Shown: piece by piece, positions 15,874 through 25,756 of the stretch
Layout of the letters: each line of letters opens with the position of its first letter
How positions within the stretch are numbered: the first letter of the stretch is position 1
Assembly (NCBI GenBank): GCA_014728115.1
Contig: WJME01000294.1
Coordinates: 1 to 50,445 of the forward strand
Direction: 5' to 3'
Length of the DNA: 50,445 bases
Source: Candidatus Zhuqueibacterota bacterium
GTDB taxonomy: Bacteria; Zhuqueibacterota; Zhuqueibacteria; Residuimicrobiales; Oceaniaggregativiventaceae
Position numbers and translations under genes: made by a program
The notes under the pieces: model-generated
The model's input: only the letters and a program-made list of their open reading frames with translations
Told to the model about the DNA's origin: nothing
Databases searched by the model: none

Positions 15874-18800
15874 TTACCATAATGTCTTGTTCAGTTCGAT
15901 GGGTGATTCTGTTGCTGAATCAAACGGTCGGATGCGAATTTCATAGTCATACGCATCAGGAAATGTGCGATATGCCGGCAGTGTAGAGACCGGTGTGCCT
16001 CCCACACCGGTGACTTTGTGATCGATATTGACAATAATCCCGTCGTTTTTTTGCAATTGAAAAGCGTATATAGCCCGATCGATATTGCCATATTCTGTAA
16101 CACTGAAATTCATCACTGGTTTGGCAAAAAAGGCCAGTCCGGGCCCCTCGTTTGAGGCCAAAGCCATCCATCGTACATCGCTGCGGTTGCCATGTTCCTG
16201 AGGCACAACATAGGGCACATACATATTTTCGACGGAACTCTCATAGATCGCAACAGGCGTTCCATTTTTACGATCCGGATAGTTCTCTACAGGCCCTCTG
16301 CCATACCAGGTTACATTGTTCAGCACAGAATCTACTTTAAGGGACCATCCTATACGTGGCAACCAGTCCAGATCGAAATCACCTGCCGGAATAGCCTGAT
16401 GGCGCACAATCATATCCCCGCTGCCGTGCACCGTATAGGTAAAGCGATTGTCATACCCCTGGATTTCACCCGGCGCCCGCGACAACAGCCGGAACTCGAT
16501 GATGACCGTACTGTCAGTGAGACGTTTATTATATTCCAATAATTCCGACTGGATCCGATCGAACTGCATCCTCCACCAGGGCTGAAATTCAGCCCGTCCC
16601 CAAGAGTACAATTCATTCATGAGAGGGGCACGCCATAGATTGAATTTCAAGCCGTCCAAAAGCATATCTTTGTCATTGAATTGTATTTGCGCCAACGCCC
16701 CGGTTGTTTTTGCAAAAACAACCTCGAAATTTTCAGCAGAGACAATGATCTCATCTTCGGATTCCTCTACTTTAGGCGCCTGGCCGGTCAAAGCGACTCT
16801 GGCCGGGGCCTTGTTCGGTAATAAAAACTGTGCAGACGTGATTTCGTGCCCGGCCTGGGCCCATATTCGATCTTTGGCCAATTGCACTCGGATATTTAAC
16901 CAGAATTCAGTACCGGGTTTTGCAACGGGATTACGATAAGGAATATGGATTTCTTTTTTCGTTTTGGGTGCCAAATCGAGATCGAGAAGACCCTCCTGCA
17001 GCACCTGATTGTCTGCGACAATTTCCCAGGTACAGCGGTGTTCACCGAGATGGGTGAAATTGTGCTCATTGGCTATCTCTACAAGACCTTTGCTGAGATC
17101 GATCGCCTTGAATTGCACCGGTGCATGGTTCTTTTTTATCTGCCACATTTCAGGCTGGGGTGTGCGATCCGAGAAAACGGTCCCATTAATACAGAATGAA
17201 CTCGTACCATAGGACAAATAGCTTCCTTTTTCCGACAGAGTGTCAAAATCCAGCCAAAGCAAGCACTCCTCAGCGGGGTCCTCAAATGTCTGGGTTTCCA
17301 GCGGTGTAAACGCCGCACGATAGACCCGTACCTCGTCGATCAAGGTATGGGCAGTCCATCCCGCATATTGTTCGCGATGAACCTCTGAATTGCGACCGAT
17401 ATCTATGGGAAAGAAACATCTCTGGATAGATTGGTTAAAGGATTTTGACGCGAGACGTTCGCCGTCGATGTACAATTGCAGTTCTGAACCATTATAAACT
17501 CCACTGATATGGTGCCAGTTGAAATACCAATCTCCTGGAGTGGGGGATTTGACCGAAATTCTTTGTCTTGGTCCCTGCACAAAAAATTCAAGTGTATCTT
17601 TGGTTGTTTGCTGCAAACCATATTGACTATTGCCTTTGGCAATAAACGTATTTGATCCAAACCACTTTTTGGGCATCACCCAGGCTTCAAGCGTGAGAGC
17701 CCGGTCGATGGTGTCAAATTCGGGATGATTATAGACGGTCACCCAGTCATCCAGACCTGTCAGATAAAGAGCCTTGCCCTTCTTGCCTTGCACATGCTTG
17801 GGGCTTCCCATCAGGGTGGCCATATTATCCAGGCTCGAGCGGTCCGGTGTAGAAATCAATGGGGATTCAAGACCCTGATCCACCCAATCCCAGATATATC
17901 CGCCCTGCAAAGACGGGATTTCCCGGACCAATTGCCAAAACTCTTCAAAGAGTCCTACACTGTTGCCCATGGCATGCATATATTCACCCATAACAATAGG
18001 TCGTGTGGTGTGTTCAGCTTGCTTGCGCAGTTCCGCAGGGTGTGGATAGCGGGGACCATCGATATCTGCAAAAGGCGCAGTGCCATCCGGGGAATTGCTT
18101 TGATGGTAAAGAAAACGCCGCGGATCCCGCTTGCGCATATAATCGGCCATCAGATCGTGAGCACGTCCCAATCCACACTCGTTTCCGGTGCTCCACATGA
18201 TGACGCTGGGATGATTTTTATCCCGTTCGAGCATTCCGACAAAGCGATCCAGAAACGCTTCCTCCCAGCCGGGTTCGTCTGCTAACCATTCCTCTGCATA
18301 GTGACATTCGGCATTGACTTCATCCTGTACATAAACCCCATACAGATCAGCCATATCATACCATAGCGGAGCATTGGGATAGTGGCAGAGCCTGACACTG
18401 TTGACATTGAACTGTTTCATGACCGTCAAATCTTTGATCATCATCTCTTTTGACATGGTCCGGCCATACTGCGGGTGATGTTCGTGCTTGTTCACCCCCA
18501 TATGATCGACGGCGACACCATTGATTCTGGCCTGGCGGTCGACAATATCCAGTTTTCGAAATCCAATGGTTTCTTCCAAAACTTCCAAAAGTTGTCCCTT
18601 GTCATCGGTCAAGCTTAAAATTAACGTATAGAGATTGGGCTTTTCTGCAGACCATTTTTTGGGATTTTCTATTTCCCCGGACATTTTGAGAATGACATCC
18701 TTTGTGCCCTGTACATCACGATCCTCATCAAACTCGCTGATCAGATTCTTTTGGTCATCATAAACCTTTGCAGAGACCCTGGCACGGGTCGGTGCGGTAT

Positions 18801-19605
18801 CGAGATAACGCCTGAGTGACAAATCGATATGCAGGATTGCATCCTCAAAATTTTCATCCAGATCGGTTCTCACAAAAAAGTCCCGAATATGCAGCAAAGG
18901 GGTGGAATAGAGATAGACATTGCGATAAATCCCGCTGAACCGCCACATGTCCTGGTCTTCGAGGTAACTGCCGTCACTCCATCTCATAACCTGCACAGCA
19001 AGGGTGTTTTTACCCGGTTTTAAATGCGAGGTGATATTGTACTCGGCTGAAGTCATGCCTCCCTGATCGTACCCTACATATTCGCCATTGATCCACACAA
19101 ATGAAGCTGATTTAACCCCTTCGAAATGCAAAAACACAGGCCGGCCTGACCACTCTGCAGGGACGGTGAAGGTTCTTTTATAGCATCCTGTAGGATTCCA
19201 GTCATCCGGCACGTGAGGAGGATCAAAGGGTGCCAGAGCTTGCGGAATGTTGCGATACATGTTATGACCATATCCCTGGGTTTGCCAGACACCGGGCACT
19301 GTGATCTCATCCCAGGAGTTCAGGGGGTTCGTGGGTTGCTCGAATCCCGTAGGGACCTCCCGGGGATTGGCGACCCAGAGAAATTTCCATGTTCCATTCA
19401 ACGAAAGAACCCATGGTGAGTCTTGCCAGTTTTGAGACAATGCTTGCGTCTCAGTGCTGAACGGAACCAGGGGGACATGAAACGGTTCCTGGTTTTCAGC
19501 AAACATTTGGGGATTCTCGATATAGCGATCGATATCCTGAATGGTTTGGGCGTTTAACGACAGAAAAAATCCCAGGACAAACAAGAATGCAAATGAGCGT
19601 TTCAT
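15874..19605 (-). CDS. Secreted GH2 beta-galactosidase-like enzyme with an inserted LamG domain
   Basis: Retaining exo-glycosidase of family GH2, LacZ type. MKRSFAFLFVLGFFLSLNAQ is a signal peptide; start 19605 is preferred (GGAGAAAG just upstream), though ATG 19617 is in frame. Domain order: sugar-binding domain (about 65-240), Ig-like domain (240-355), TIM barrel from about 360 with acid/base Glu476 in WSTGNECG and nucleophile Glu541 in GEYMHAMGNS, WDWVDQG at about 572-578, then a LamG/concanavalin-like module at about 593-788, then the return FCINGTVFSDRTPQP and the C-terminal beta-sandwich and domain 5. In LacZ the loop after WDWVDQG leads straight to YGGDFGD; here that piece is replaced. 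Likely acts on a galactose-containing sulfated glycan after sulfatase action. Confidence 0.93.
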   Translation of the reverse strand: MKRSFAFLFVLGFFLSLNAQTIQDIDRYIENPQMFAENQEPFHVPLVPFSTETQALSQNWQDSPWVLSLNGTWKFLWVANPREVPTGFEQPTNPLNSWDEITVPGVWQTQGYGHNMYRNIPQALAPFDPPHVPDDWNPTGCYKRTFTVPAEWSGRPVFLHFEGVKSASFVWINGEYVGYDQGGMTSAEYNITSHLKPGKNTLAVQVMRWSDGSYLEDQDMWRFSGIYRNVYLYSTPLLHIRDFFVRTDLDENFEDAILHIDLSLRRYLDTAPTRARVSAKVYDDQKNLISEFDEDRDVQGTKDVILKMSGEIENPKKWSAEKPNLYTLILSLTDDKGQLLEVLEETIGFRKLDIVDRQARINGVAVDHMGVNKHEHHPQYGRTMSKEMMIKDLTVMKQFNVNSVRLCHYPNAPLWYDMADLYGVYVQDEVNAECHYAEEWLADEPGWEEAFLDRFVGMLERDKNHPSVIMWSTGNECGLGRAHDLMADYMRKRDPRRFLYHQSNSPDGTAPFADIDGPRYPHPAELRKQAEHTTRPIVMGEYMHAMGNSVGLFEEFWQLVREIPSLQGGYIWDWVDQGLESPLISTPDRSSLDNMATLMGSPKHVQGKKGKALYLTGLDDWVTVYNHPEFDTIDRALTLEAWVMPKKWFGSNTFIAKGNSQYGLQQTTKDTLEFFVQGPRQRISVKSPTPGDWYFNWHHISGVYNGSELQLYIDGERLASKSFNQSIQRCFFPIDIGRNSEVHREQYAGWTAHTLIDEVRVYRAAFTPLETQTFEDPAEECLLWLDFDTLSEKGSYLSYGTSSFCINGTVFSDRTPQPEMWQIKKNHAPVQFKAIDLSKGLVEIANEHNFTHLGEHRCTWEIVADNQVLQEGLLDLDLAPKTKKEIHIPYRNPVAKPGTEFWLNIRVQLAKDRIWAQAGHEITSAQFLLPNKAPARVALTGQAPKVEESEDEIIVSAENFEVVFAKTTGALAQIQFNDKDMLLDGLKFNLWRAPLMNELYSWGRAEFQPWWRMQFDRIQSELLEYNKRLTDSTVIIEFRLLSRAPGEIQGYDNRFTYTVHGSGDMIVRHQAIPAGDFDLDWLPRIGWSLKVDSVLNNVTWYGRGPVENYPDRKNGTPVAIYESSVENMYVPYVVPQEHGNRSDVRWMALASNEGPGLAFFAKPVMNFSVTEYGNIDRAIYAFQLQKNDGIIVNIDHKVTGVGGTPVSTLPAYRTFPDAYDYEIRIRPFDSATESPIELNKTLW

Positions 19606-19658
19606 ATCTTTCTCCATGTTTGATATTTACGGATACTGGCTATGGTCGGTCTTTGGGT

Positions 19659-21449
19659 CTAAAAAGGCCAAATAATCGGAGCCAAAATAACCGTCATTAA
19701 CCAGAATAACAAATTCAGGGGGATACCGATTCGCAAATAATCTGAAAAATGATATCCTCCGGGTCCATAGACCATGAGGTTGGTCTGGTAGCCGATAGGT
19801 GTCGCAAAGCTGGCTGATGCTCCTACCATTATCGCGATGATAAAGGGCATGGGACTCACCCCCAGTTGAACAGCTGAAGAAATCGCTATTGGGAAAACCA
19901 ATACTGCGGCAGCATTATTGGTAATCAACTCTGTGAAAAGTGAGGTCACCCCATAAACAAGAATCAAGATCAGCCAGGGATTGTCACCGGCAAGACCGAT
20001 GAGATTTTCAGAGATAAAAGATGCGGCGCCGGTTACATCCAGAGCGCGTCCGATACCAAAGGCCGCAATGATGACGAGCAATACCTGCCAGTCGATACTT
20101 TTTCTGGCTTCGCTCCAGGTGAGACAGCGGGTCAGGATCAGCAAGCCTGCAGCAAGCATGGCTGCTTTGAGCATGCTCAGCCATCCTAGTGCGACGATTG
20201 TGACCATTCCCAGAAGAATAGTAAAGGCGATCCCTGCCTTTTCATAGTGAGGTTGTGCGGCATCGCTGGCCACACTCACGAGAAAAAAATCTCTGGAATT
20301 GCGTTGTTGGTCGATAAAAGAGGGGAGGGTTTCCAGTAAAAGCGTGTCGCCCGCTTTGATGATAATATCCCCGACTTTTTTATGAATACGTTGGCCATTG
20401 CGCGCGACTCCGATGACCACGGCATTATAGATCGTTCGAAACTGACTTTCTCTGATGGTCTTGCCCAGATAGGGAAAGCTGTCAGAGACCACCGCTTCGA
20501 TCAGCATTCTTTTCGAACGGGGTACATCCAGCTTGAAAATTTGATTCGGCGCCGGGGTCAGGCCGCGTACTTTTTGCAAATCGATTACAGAATCGACAAC
20601 CCCGACAAAGACCAGCCGGTCATCTGCCTGCAGTTTTTCCTGGGGAGACACCGCCACCAACAGCTCACCCTGTCGTTCGATCTCCATGAGAAACATGCCT
20701 TTGAGATGGCGCAATCCGACTTGTTCGATGGTCTTGCCCACGAGTGGGCTATGCGGTTCGACGATCATTTCGATGGAATATTCACGGGGATTGGCAAACA
20801 GTCTGGAACTGGAGACCCGGTCTTTGAGTAACCAGCGACCGCTGGATAGGACATACATCATTCCCACAATGGCACAGGGCAATCCAATTTTTGTGATTTC
20901 GAACATGCCCAGACCGTTGGCAAATTCTCCCAAAAGCGGATGCGAGGATTGATCGATCAACAAGCCGTTCACCACGAGATTCGTACTGGTTCCGATAAGC
21001 GTACATACCCCGCCGAAAATCGCTGCATAACTAAGGGGAATCATGAATTTGGACAAGGATAGATCATGCTTTTTGGTCCATTCCGAAATGGTAGGAATAA
21101 ACATGGCAACGACCGGCGTGTTGTTTAAAAAGGCACTGAAAAGCGTGACCGGAAACATGATTCTGATCTGGGAGCGAACAATTGACTTGAAATTCCCCAA
21201 CAAGCGTGGTGCCATCAGTTGCATGCCACCGGCTCTTTCCAGTCCTTTGGCAACGATATAGAGCACGCCCACCGTCAACATACCCTGATTACTCATTCCT
21301 GATAATCCATCCTCGATGGAAACGACACCGGCAAGGATCAACACCGCGAGTCCCGATAGGAGAATCAGGTCTGGTGCAATTCGCGTGCTCGCCAACGCCG
21401 TGACGATCAATGCCAGGATCATCAATGTGATCCATGCACCAATGGTCAT
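19659..21449 (-). CDS. SLC13/DASS-type permease with two RCK_C (TrkA_C) domains
   Basis: 596 residues. About five N-terminal membrane helices, two tandem cytosolic RCK_C domains (about 215-285 EYSIEMIVEPHSPLVGKTIE..., and about 300-370 MLIEAVVSDSFPYLGKTIRE...), then the C-terminal membrane half with the family's ELITNNAAAVLVFPIA Asn-rich motif. The N-terminal half has the matching FLNNTPVVAMFIP motif. This arrangement is that of SAC1/SLT-like and YfbS-like transporters for sulfate or dicarboxylates. Two sulfatases in the same block make sulfate a reasonable guess, but this is inference. Its ATG overlaps the stop of the DAHP synthase gene by 4 bases, so the two are translationally coupled. Confidence 0.88.
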   Translation of the reverse strand: MTIGAWITLMILALIVTALASTRIAPDLILLSGLAVLILAGVVSIEDGLSGMSNQGMLTVGVLYIVAKGLERAGGMQLMAPRLLGNFKSIVRSQIRIMFPVTLFSAFLNNTPVVAMFIPTISEWTKKHDLSLSKFMIPLSYAAIFGGVCTLIGTSTNLVVNGLLIDQSSHPLLGEFANGLGMFEITKIGLPCAIVGMMYVLSSGRWLLKDRVSSSRLFANPREYSIEMIVEPHSPLVGKTIEQVGLRHLKGMFLMEIERQGELLVAVSPQEKLQADDRLVFVGVVDSVIDLQKVRGLTPAPNQIFKLDVPRSKRMLIEAVVSDSFPYLGKTIRESQFRTIYNAVVIGVARNGQRIHKKVGDIIIKAGDTLLLETLPSFIDQQRNSRDFFLVSVASDAAQPHYEKAGIAFTILLGMVTIVALGWLSMLKAAMLAAGLLILTRCLTWSEARKSIDWQVLLVIIAAFGIGRALDVTGAASFISENLIGLAGDNPWLILILVYGVTSLFTELITNNAAAVLVFPIAISSAVQLGVSPMPFIIAIMVGASASFATPIGYQTNLMVYGPGGYHFSDYLRIGIPLNLLFWLMTVILAPIIWPF

Positions 21450-22780
21450 ACATTTCCCCCTTTGAGTTTTTGTGCCAATAGAAAAGCCATTTCCAGAGAT
21501 TGAGCATAATTGAGCCGGGGATCACACCATGTTTGATAGTTGCGCTGCAGATCCTGGTCGCGCAAGTTAATGGCTCCGCCCAGGCATTCGGATACGTTTT
21601 CTCCGGTAAGTTCGAAATGGATACCGCCCAAATAGGATCCCATTTCCCGGTGGATGTCAAAGGTTTGGGATATCTCGGATTGGATCGCCTGAAAATTTCG
21701 GGTTTTTTGTCCGTCCCATGACTGGATGGTATTGCCATGCATGGGATCACAGCACCAGGTAACCCTCAGGTTTTCTTGCAAAATCGCTTCAATGATCCGC
21801 GGCAATGTGTTTTTGACCTTGTTTGCACCGAAACGCGTAATCAAGACAATCCGGCCCCATTTGTTGGATGGGTTTAATTTTTTTAGCAACTCTGTGATGG
21901 TTTCAGCCGCTGCCAAAGACCCGATCTTGATGCCGATGGGATTCCGGATTCCTCTGAAATATTCGACATGTGCGCCATCCAGCTGGCGGGTTCGTTCGCC
22001 GATCCATAACATATGAGCACCGGCATTATAAAAGTCCTGGCGAGTGGATCGGGTCAACGCTTGCTCATAGTTTAAAACCAGACCCTCATGAGCGGTGAAA
22101 AAATCCACGGTATTCAGTGTTGCAATAGGCGTATTGGCCAGCGCTTCGATAAAATCGATGGAATCGAGTATTCTGTTGAGAAAAGCTTTATACTCGGGCC
22201 ATTTGCTAGTCTTTTCAATCTCGTGCAAATTCCACTGAAAAGGATTATGCAAATCTGCAAACCCTCCCTTGAGCATGGCACGTATATAATTCAAGGTCGT
22301 GCCAGCATAGAAATACCCTTGTAACAAGCGCTCCGGATCAGGCATTCTGGAATCTGCAGAGGGTTCATAGCCATTGATGAGGTCACCTTTATAGCTGGGT
22401 ATCCTTATCTCACCCGATGTTTCAAATTCTTCAGAACGCGGCTTGGCATATTGACCCGCAATACGCCCGATACGTGTCACCGGGACGCGTGCTCCATAGG
22501 TGAGGATAACGCTCATTTGCAATAGGATTTTGAGCTTGCTTTTGATGGCTTTTTCATTACAATCGATAAAGCGTTCTGCGCAATCTCCGCCTTGCAAAAT
22601 AAAGCGCTGTCCCTGGCCGGCCTGAGCGATTTGATCCTCAAGAGAATCAATCTCTCCGGTAAAAATCAGGGGTGGCAACTTTTGTAGTTGCGCCAATACT
22701 TTCTGAACTTTTGTATCGTCCGGATAAACAGGCTGATGTTTGAAAGGAAATTTTTGCCAGCTATCAGGTGTCCATTTCAT
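21446..22780 (-). CDS. Class II 3-deoxy-D-arabino-heptulosonate 7-phosphate synthase
   Basis: Condenses phosphoenolpyruvate and erythrose 4-phosphate, the first step of the shikimate pathway; cytosolic and metal-dependent. 444 residues is right for the plant/Mycobacterium-type class II enzyme. Visible: the N-terminal SWQKFPFKHQPVYPD, the metal-binding Cys in LQGGDCAERF (about 77-86), the RIGRIAGQYAKPRS block, the VLITRFGANKV segment, the WCCDPMHGNT metal-site His and the HFELTGENVSEC block. Transcribed ahead of the SLC13 gene, with overlapping stop and start codons (21446-21449). No other aromatic-pathway gene is nearby. Confidence 0.95.
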   Translation of the reverse strand: MKWTPDSWQKFPFKHQPVYPDDTKVQKVLAQLQKLPPLIFTGEIDSLEDQIAQAGQGQRFILQGGDCAERFIDCNEKAIKSKLKILLQMSVILTYGARVPVTRIGRIAGQYAKPRSEEFETSGEIRIPSYKGDLINGYEPSADSRMPDPERLLQGYFYAGTTLNYIRAMLKGGFADLHNPFQWNLHEIEKTSKWPEYKAFLNRILDSIDFIEALANTPIATLNTVDFFTAHEGLVLNYEQALTRSTRQDFYNAGAHMLWIGERTRQLDGAHVEYFRGIRNPIGIKIGSLAAAETITELLKKLNPSNKWGRIVLITRFGANKVKNTLPRIIEAILQENLRVTWCCDPMHGNTIQSWDGQKTRNFQAIQSEISQTFDIHREMGSYLGGIHFELTGENVSECLGGAINLRDQDLQRNYQTWCDPRLNYAQSLEMAFLLAQKLKGGNV

Positions 22781-22898
22781 AGGGTATCCATCGTATGTGG
22801 TAGGCTAAATTAGCATCTTTTTGGCAAATGTTCAAGATTTATCACTGGAATCTCTATAAAATATTGTTTATCATTCAATACAAAAAATGGAGTCAACG

Positions 22899-24050
22899 GT
22901 GATAAAAATTACACTTGCCCCGGATTCTTTTAAAGACAGTTTGTCAGCACCTGAGGTCTGCGATTGCATGGCAAAAGGTATTCTCAGGGCTGCACCGGAT
23001 TGCCGCATTGCCAAGGTTCCCCTCGCTGATGGCGGTGAAGGTACAGTCGATGCTCTGGTAACGGCAACACGAGGTAAACTCTATCATACCAATGTCTCTG
23101 GCCCCCTTGGCGAGTCTGTGCAAGCACGCTGGGGGATTTTGGGCCATAAAAAGACTGCTGTCATTGAAATGGCCCAAGCCAGCGGCCTTCCTCTGGTCCC
23201 GGAGAGTAAACGAAATCCCCGGTTTACCACGACTTTTGGCACAGGTGAGTTGATCATACATGCCCTGGATCATGGATGCAAGGAAATCATTTTGGGTATC
23301 GGCGGGTCTGCCACAACCGATTGTGGCTGTGGAATGGCCCAGGCGCTGGGTGTACAATTTTATGATAAAGATGACCAACCGATCACAGAACCTCTGACGG
23401 GTGACACCCTCGTCAGAGTGAGCAGGATCGATGTATCTCAAACCGATCCCCGGTTGCGTGATTGTCATGTCACGGTTGCATGTGATGTCAGCAATCCTCT
23501 CTTAGGTCCATCGGGTGCTGCAGCGGTCTATGGTCCTCAAAAAGGCGCTCAACCCTCAGATATTGACATCCTGGAAACGCATTTATTTCATATGATTGAG
23601 TTGATAGAAAATACAATAAATAAACGCGTTCGGAATGAACCGGGTGCCGGTGCTGCCGGCGGATTGGGTGCCGGTCTGATGGCATTTACACCCGCTGAAT
23701 TACGATCAGGGATCGATATTGTGCTGGGCGCCGTAGATTTTGATAACCTCATTTCTGATACAGAGTTACTGTTTACAGGTGAAGGAAAACTTGATGAACA
23801 GACAGCTCATGGTAAAACCATCAGCGGAGTGCTTGCCAGAGCAAGAAAACAAAATATCCCGGTGATTGCATTGGCGGGTACGGTTACGGATTCTGCCCAT
23901 TCTCTTTATGAGCAAGGCATGACAGCGATGTTTTCGATCTGTAATTCCCCGACGAGTCTGCAAGAAGCTCTTGAAAATGCTGCCTGGTTAATAGAAACCA
24001 CTGCCGAACAGGTTACGCGAACATGGCTAGCAGGTGGCGTCCGAAAATAA
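22899..24050 (+). CDS. Glycerate kinase (GlxK/GarK family)
   Basis: Phosphorylates D-glycerate, usually to 2-phosphoglycerate in this family; cytosolic. About 383 residues. Motifs: APDSFKDSLSAPEVCDCMAKG at the start, PLADGGEGTVDALV, GIGGSATTDCGCGMAQALG, EPGAGAAGGLGAGL, and LLFTGEGKLDEQTAHGKT. An ATG lies at 22887, but GGAG at 22889-22892 is correctly spaced for GTG 22899, which gives the canonical (M)IKITLAPDSFK start. The 3' end overlaps the convergent diacylglycerol kinase gene by 38 bases (24013-24050). Confidence 0.93.
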   Translation: MIKITLAPDSFKDSLSAPEVCDCMAKGILRAAPDCRIAKVPLADGGEGTVDALVTATRGKLYHTNVSGPLGESVQARWGILGHKKTAVIEMAQASGLPLVPESKRNPRFTTTFGTGELIIHALDHGCKEIILGIGGSATTDCGCGMAQALGVQFYDKDDQPITEPLTGDTLVRVSRIDVSQTDPRLRDCHVTVACDVSNPLLGPSGAAAVYGPQKGAQPSDIDILETHLFHMIELIENTINKRVRNEPGAGAAGGLGAGLMAFTPAELRSGIDIVLGAVDFDNLISDTELLFTGEGKLDEQTAHGKTISGVLARARKQNIPVIALAGTVTDSAHSLYEQGMTAMFSICNSPTSLQEALENAAWLIETTAEQVTRTWLAGGVRK

Positions 24051-24399
24051 GTACTCCGATAAAAAATGCGCCCATGGCAGTGATCAGGACTGCCCCGGCA
24101 GCCACATCTTTGGCTTTGCCCACCAAAGGATTGAATTCAGGCGATGCAACATCTGCCAAAAATTCCAGAGCTGTATTCATGGCTTCAGCTGTCCATACCG
24201 CGATGATCGCCAGTGTGATCAAACACCATTCCAAAAAAGTGATATGGAGAATAAAGCCCAGAACGACCACCAAAAGAGTAGCCAGGGCATGTAACCAGGC
24301 ATTCTGTTGTGAGATAAGCATCAGCCTGATGCCATTGCCTGCATAGCCAAAGCTTTTGAGGCGTCCCACCAGAGTAAGCTTGGTTTGTTTCTCTAGCAA
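24013..24399 (-). CDS. dgkA: Diacylglycerol/undecaprenol kinase (DgkA family)
   Basis: Small integral membrane kinase that phosphorylates diacylglycerol or undecaprenol for lipid-carrier recycling. Three to four hydrophobic segments and the family's core EAMNTALEFLADVASPEFNPLVGKAKDVAAGAVLI (catalytic Glu and the AKD-AAGAVL block) are present. A TTG at 24399 with AGAGGAG five to six bases ahead starts LEKQTKLTLVGRLKSFGYAGNG, the usual N-terminus; a longer frame to 24471 would overlap the symporter gene and lacks support. With that TTG it is 128 residues, normal for the family. It follows the symporter gene by 16 bases and converges on the glycerate kinase gene with overlap. Confidence 0.88.
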   Translation of the reverse strand: MLEKQTKLTLVGRLKSFGYAGNGIRLMLISQQNAWLHALATLLVVVLGFILHITFLEWCLITLAIIAVWTAEAMNTALEFLADVASPEFNPLVGKAKDVAAGAVLITAMGAFFIGVLIFGRHLLAMFA

Positions 24400-24415
24400 A
24401 GTGGCTCCTCTGTAT

Positions 24416-25735
24416 TTATAAAGATTCTGATTCAAGCATTTTTTCATTCTTTGCCACCACAAACGTCGCAATCAGATCTCCGGTGACATTGTTTGCGGTT
24501 TCAAACATATCCAGTATCGGGTTGATTCCAAGGGCAATGGCCACGATAACGGAAACCTGGGTGGCTCCCAAGCCCATTGCCTCGAGAATGATAAACAACA
24601 GCATCAAACTTCCCCCCGGAACACCTCCTGCACCAATGGACGCCAGCACGGTGGTCATCACCAAGATAATTAGAGACACCGGAGTCATATGCATATTGAA
24701 CAGATTGGCAGCCAAAACAGCAAACATGGGCAAATGAACACACACCCCATCCATATTGATCGTCGCACCCAGGGGAAGAGAGAAACTGCTCAATTCATTG
24801 CGTATGTTCAACTCTTCATCTGCTGTGCGTAGCGAGACCGGCAGCGTGGCAGCACTGCTTCGGGTCATAAAGGCGGTGATCATGGGTTCCTGCAAGCGCT
24901 TTAATACTTTGTAGGGATTTTCTCTCAGAATCACGGCGACGAGCCCCATATACACCAAAAAGAGCATGCATAATATTCCGACAATGATACCGATGGCGAC
25001 CTTGACATAAGGCCCGACGATTTCGGGTCCGTACAATCCAAAATTCATGATCGATAATGCAAGCACACCAATGGGCACATATTCCAATATCCAGTCGACA
25101 AGCGTAAAAATAGCATCACGCGCCGCTGCGATCAGATCCAGCAAATTTTGAAAAGAGGTGTTGGAAGCATCGCGGTCAAGAGAAACCCTCAAAGCCAGTC
25201 CAAACATGATCGCAAAGACAATAATGGGCAGAAAATTACCGGCCGCGAGGGCTTTAAATGGGTTCATGAACATGTTGACCAATAAATCAGAAAGTGATTT
25301 GGTGACGGTAATATCCTGAGCAGCCTGCGTTTGTTCCTGCATGGCAGCCAGTCGTTCCCAGCCTTGCAAATCCGCTCCGCCACCCGGATTGGCAATGAGC
25401 GCAATAACGACCCCTACCAGAGCGGCCATCAATGAAGTGAGAAAATACCAGCCCATGACTTTGGCCCCAATACGTCCGAATCGTTTGAGAGGCAAGCTGG
25501 CCGCACCGGTGATCAGCGACAAAAATATCACCGGAATAACAATCATTTTTAACATATTGATCAATACAAGGCCAAAGGGTGAGATGACAGGCAACAACTC
25601 TTCGATTAAAGGCCTGCCGGTGCGTGCAGAGATAAACCATAAAGCGATGCCAATGGCAGAACCGATAATAAAAGCCACAAAAATACGCAGAATCAAAGAG
25701 ATACTCAGATAGCTCTTGATTAATTTTCCAAACAT
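24416..25735 (-). CDS. Dicarboxylate/amino acid:cation symporter (DAACS/GltP family)
   Basis: 439 residues with about eight membrane helices and two re-entrant loops. The serine-rich loop TRSSAATLPVSL (about 283-294), PLGATINMDG (NMDG motif, about 315-324) and the C-terminal GGVPGGSLMLL / NMFETANNVTGDLIA-like segment (INPILDMFETANNVTGD) are diagnostic of sodium- or proton-coupled glutamate, aspartate or C4-dicarboxylate uptake. GAGGAAAT upstream supports ATG 25735. The gene for a DPP4-like peptidase lies 21 bases upstream, so peptide breakdown and amino-acid uptake may be linked. Confidence 0.93.
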   Translation of the reverse strand: MFGKLIKSYLSISLILRIFVAFIIGSAIGIALWFISARTGRPLIEELLPVISPFGLVLINMLKMIVIPVIFLSLITGAASLPLKRFGRIGAKVMGWYFLTSLMAALVGVVIALIANPGGGADLQGWERLAAMQEQTQAAQDITVTKSLSDLLVNMFMNPFKALAAGNFLPIIVFAIMFGLALRVSLDRDASNTSFQNLLDLIAAARDAIFTLVDWILEYVPIGVLALSIMNFGLYGPEIVGPYVKVAIGIIVGILCMLFLVYMGLVAVILRENPYKVLKRLQEPMITAFMTRSSAATLPVSLRTADEELNIRNELSSFSLPLGATINMDGVCVHLPMFAVLAANLFNMHMTPVSLIILVMTTVLASIGAGGVPGGSLMLLFIILEAMGLGATQVSVIVAIALGINPILDMFETANNVTGDLIATFVVAKNEKMLESESL

Positions 25736-25756
25736 GTCATTTCCTCAGGATTGGTC

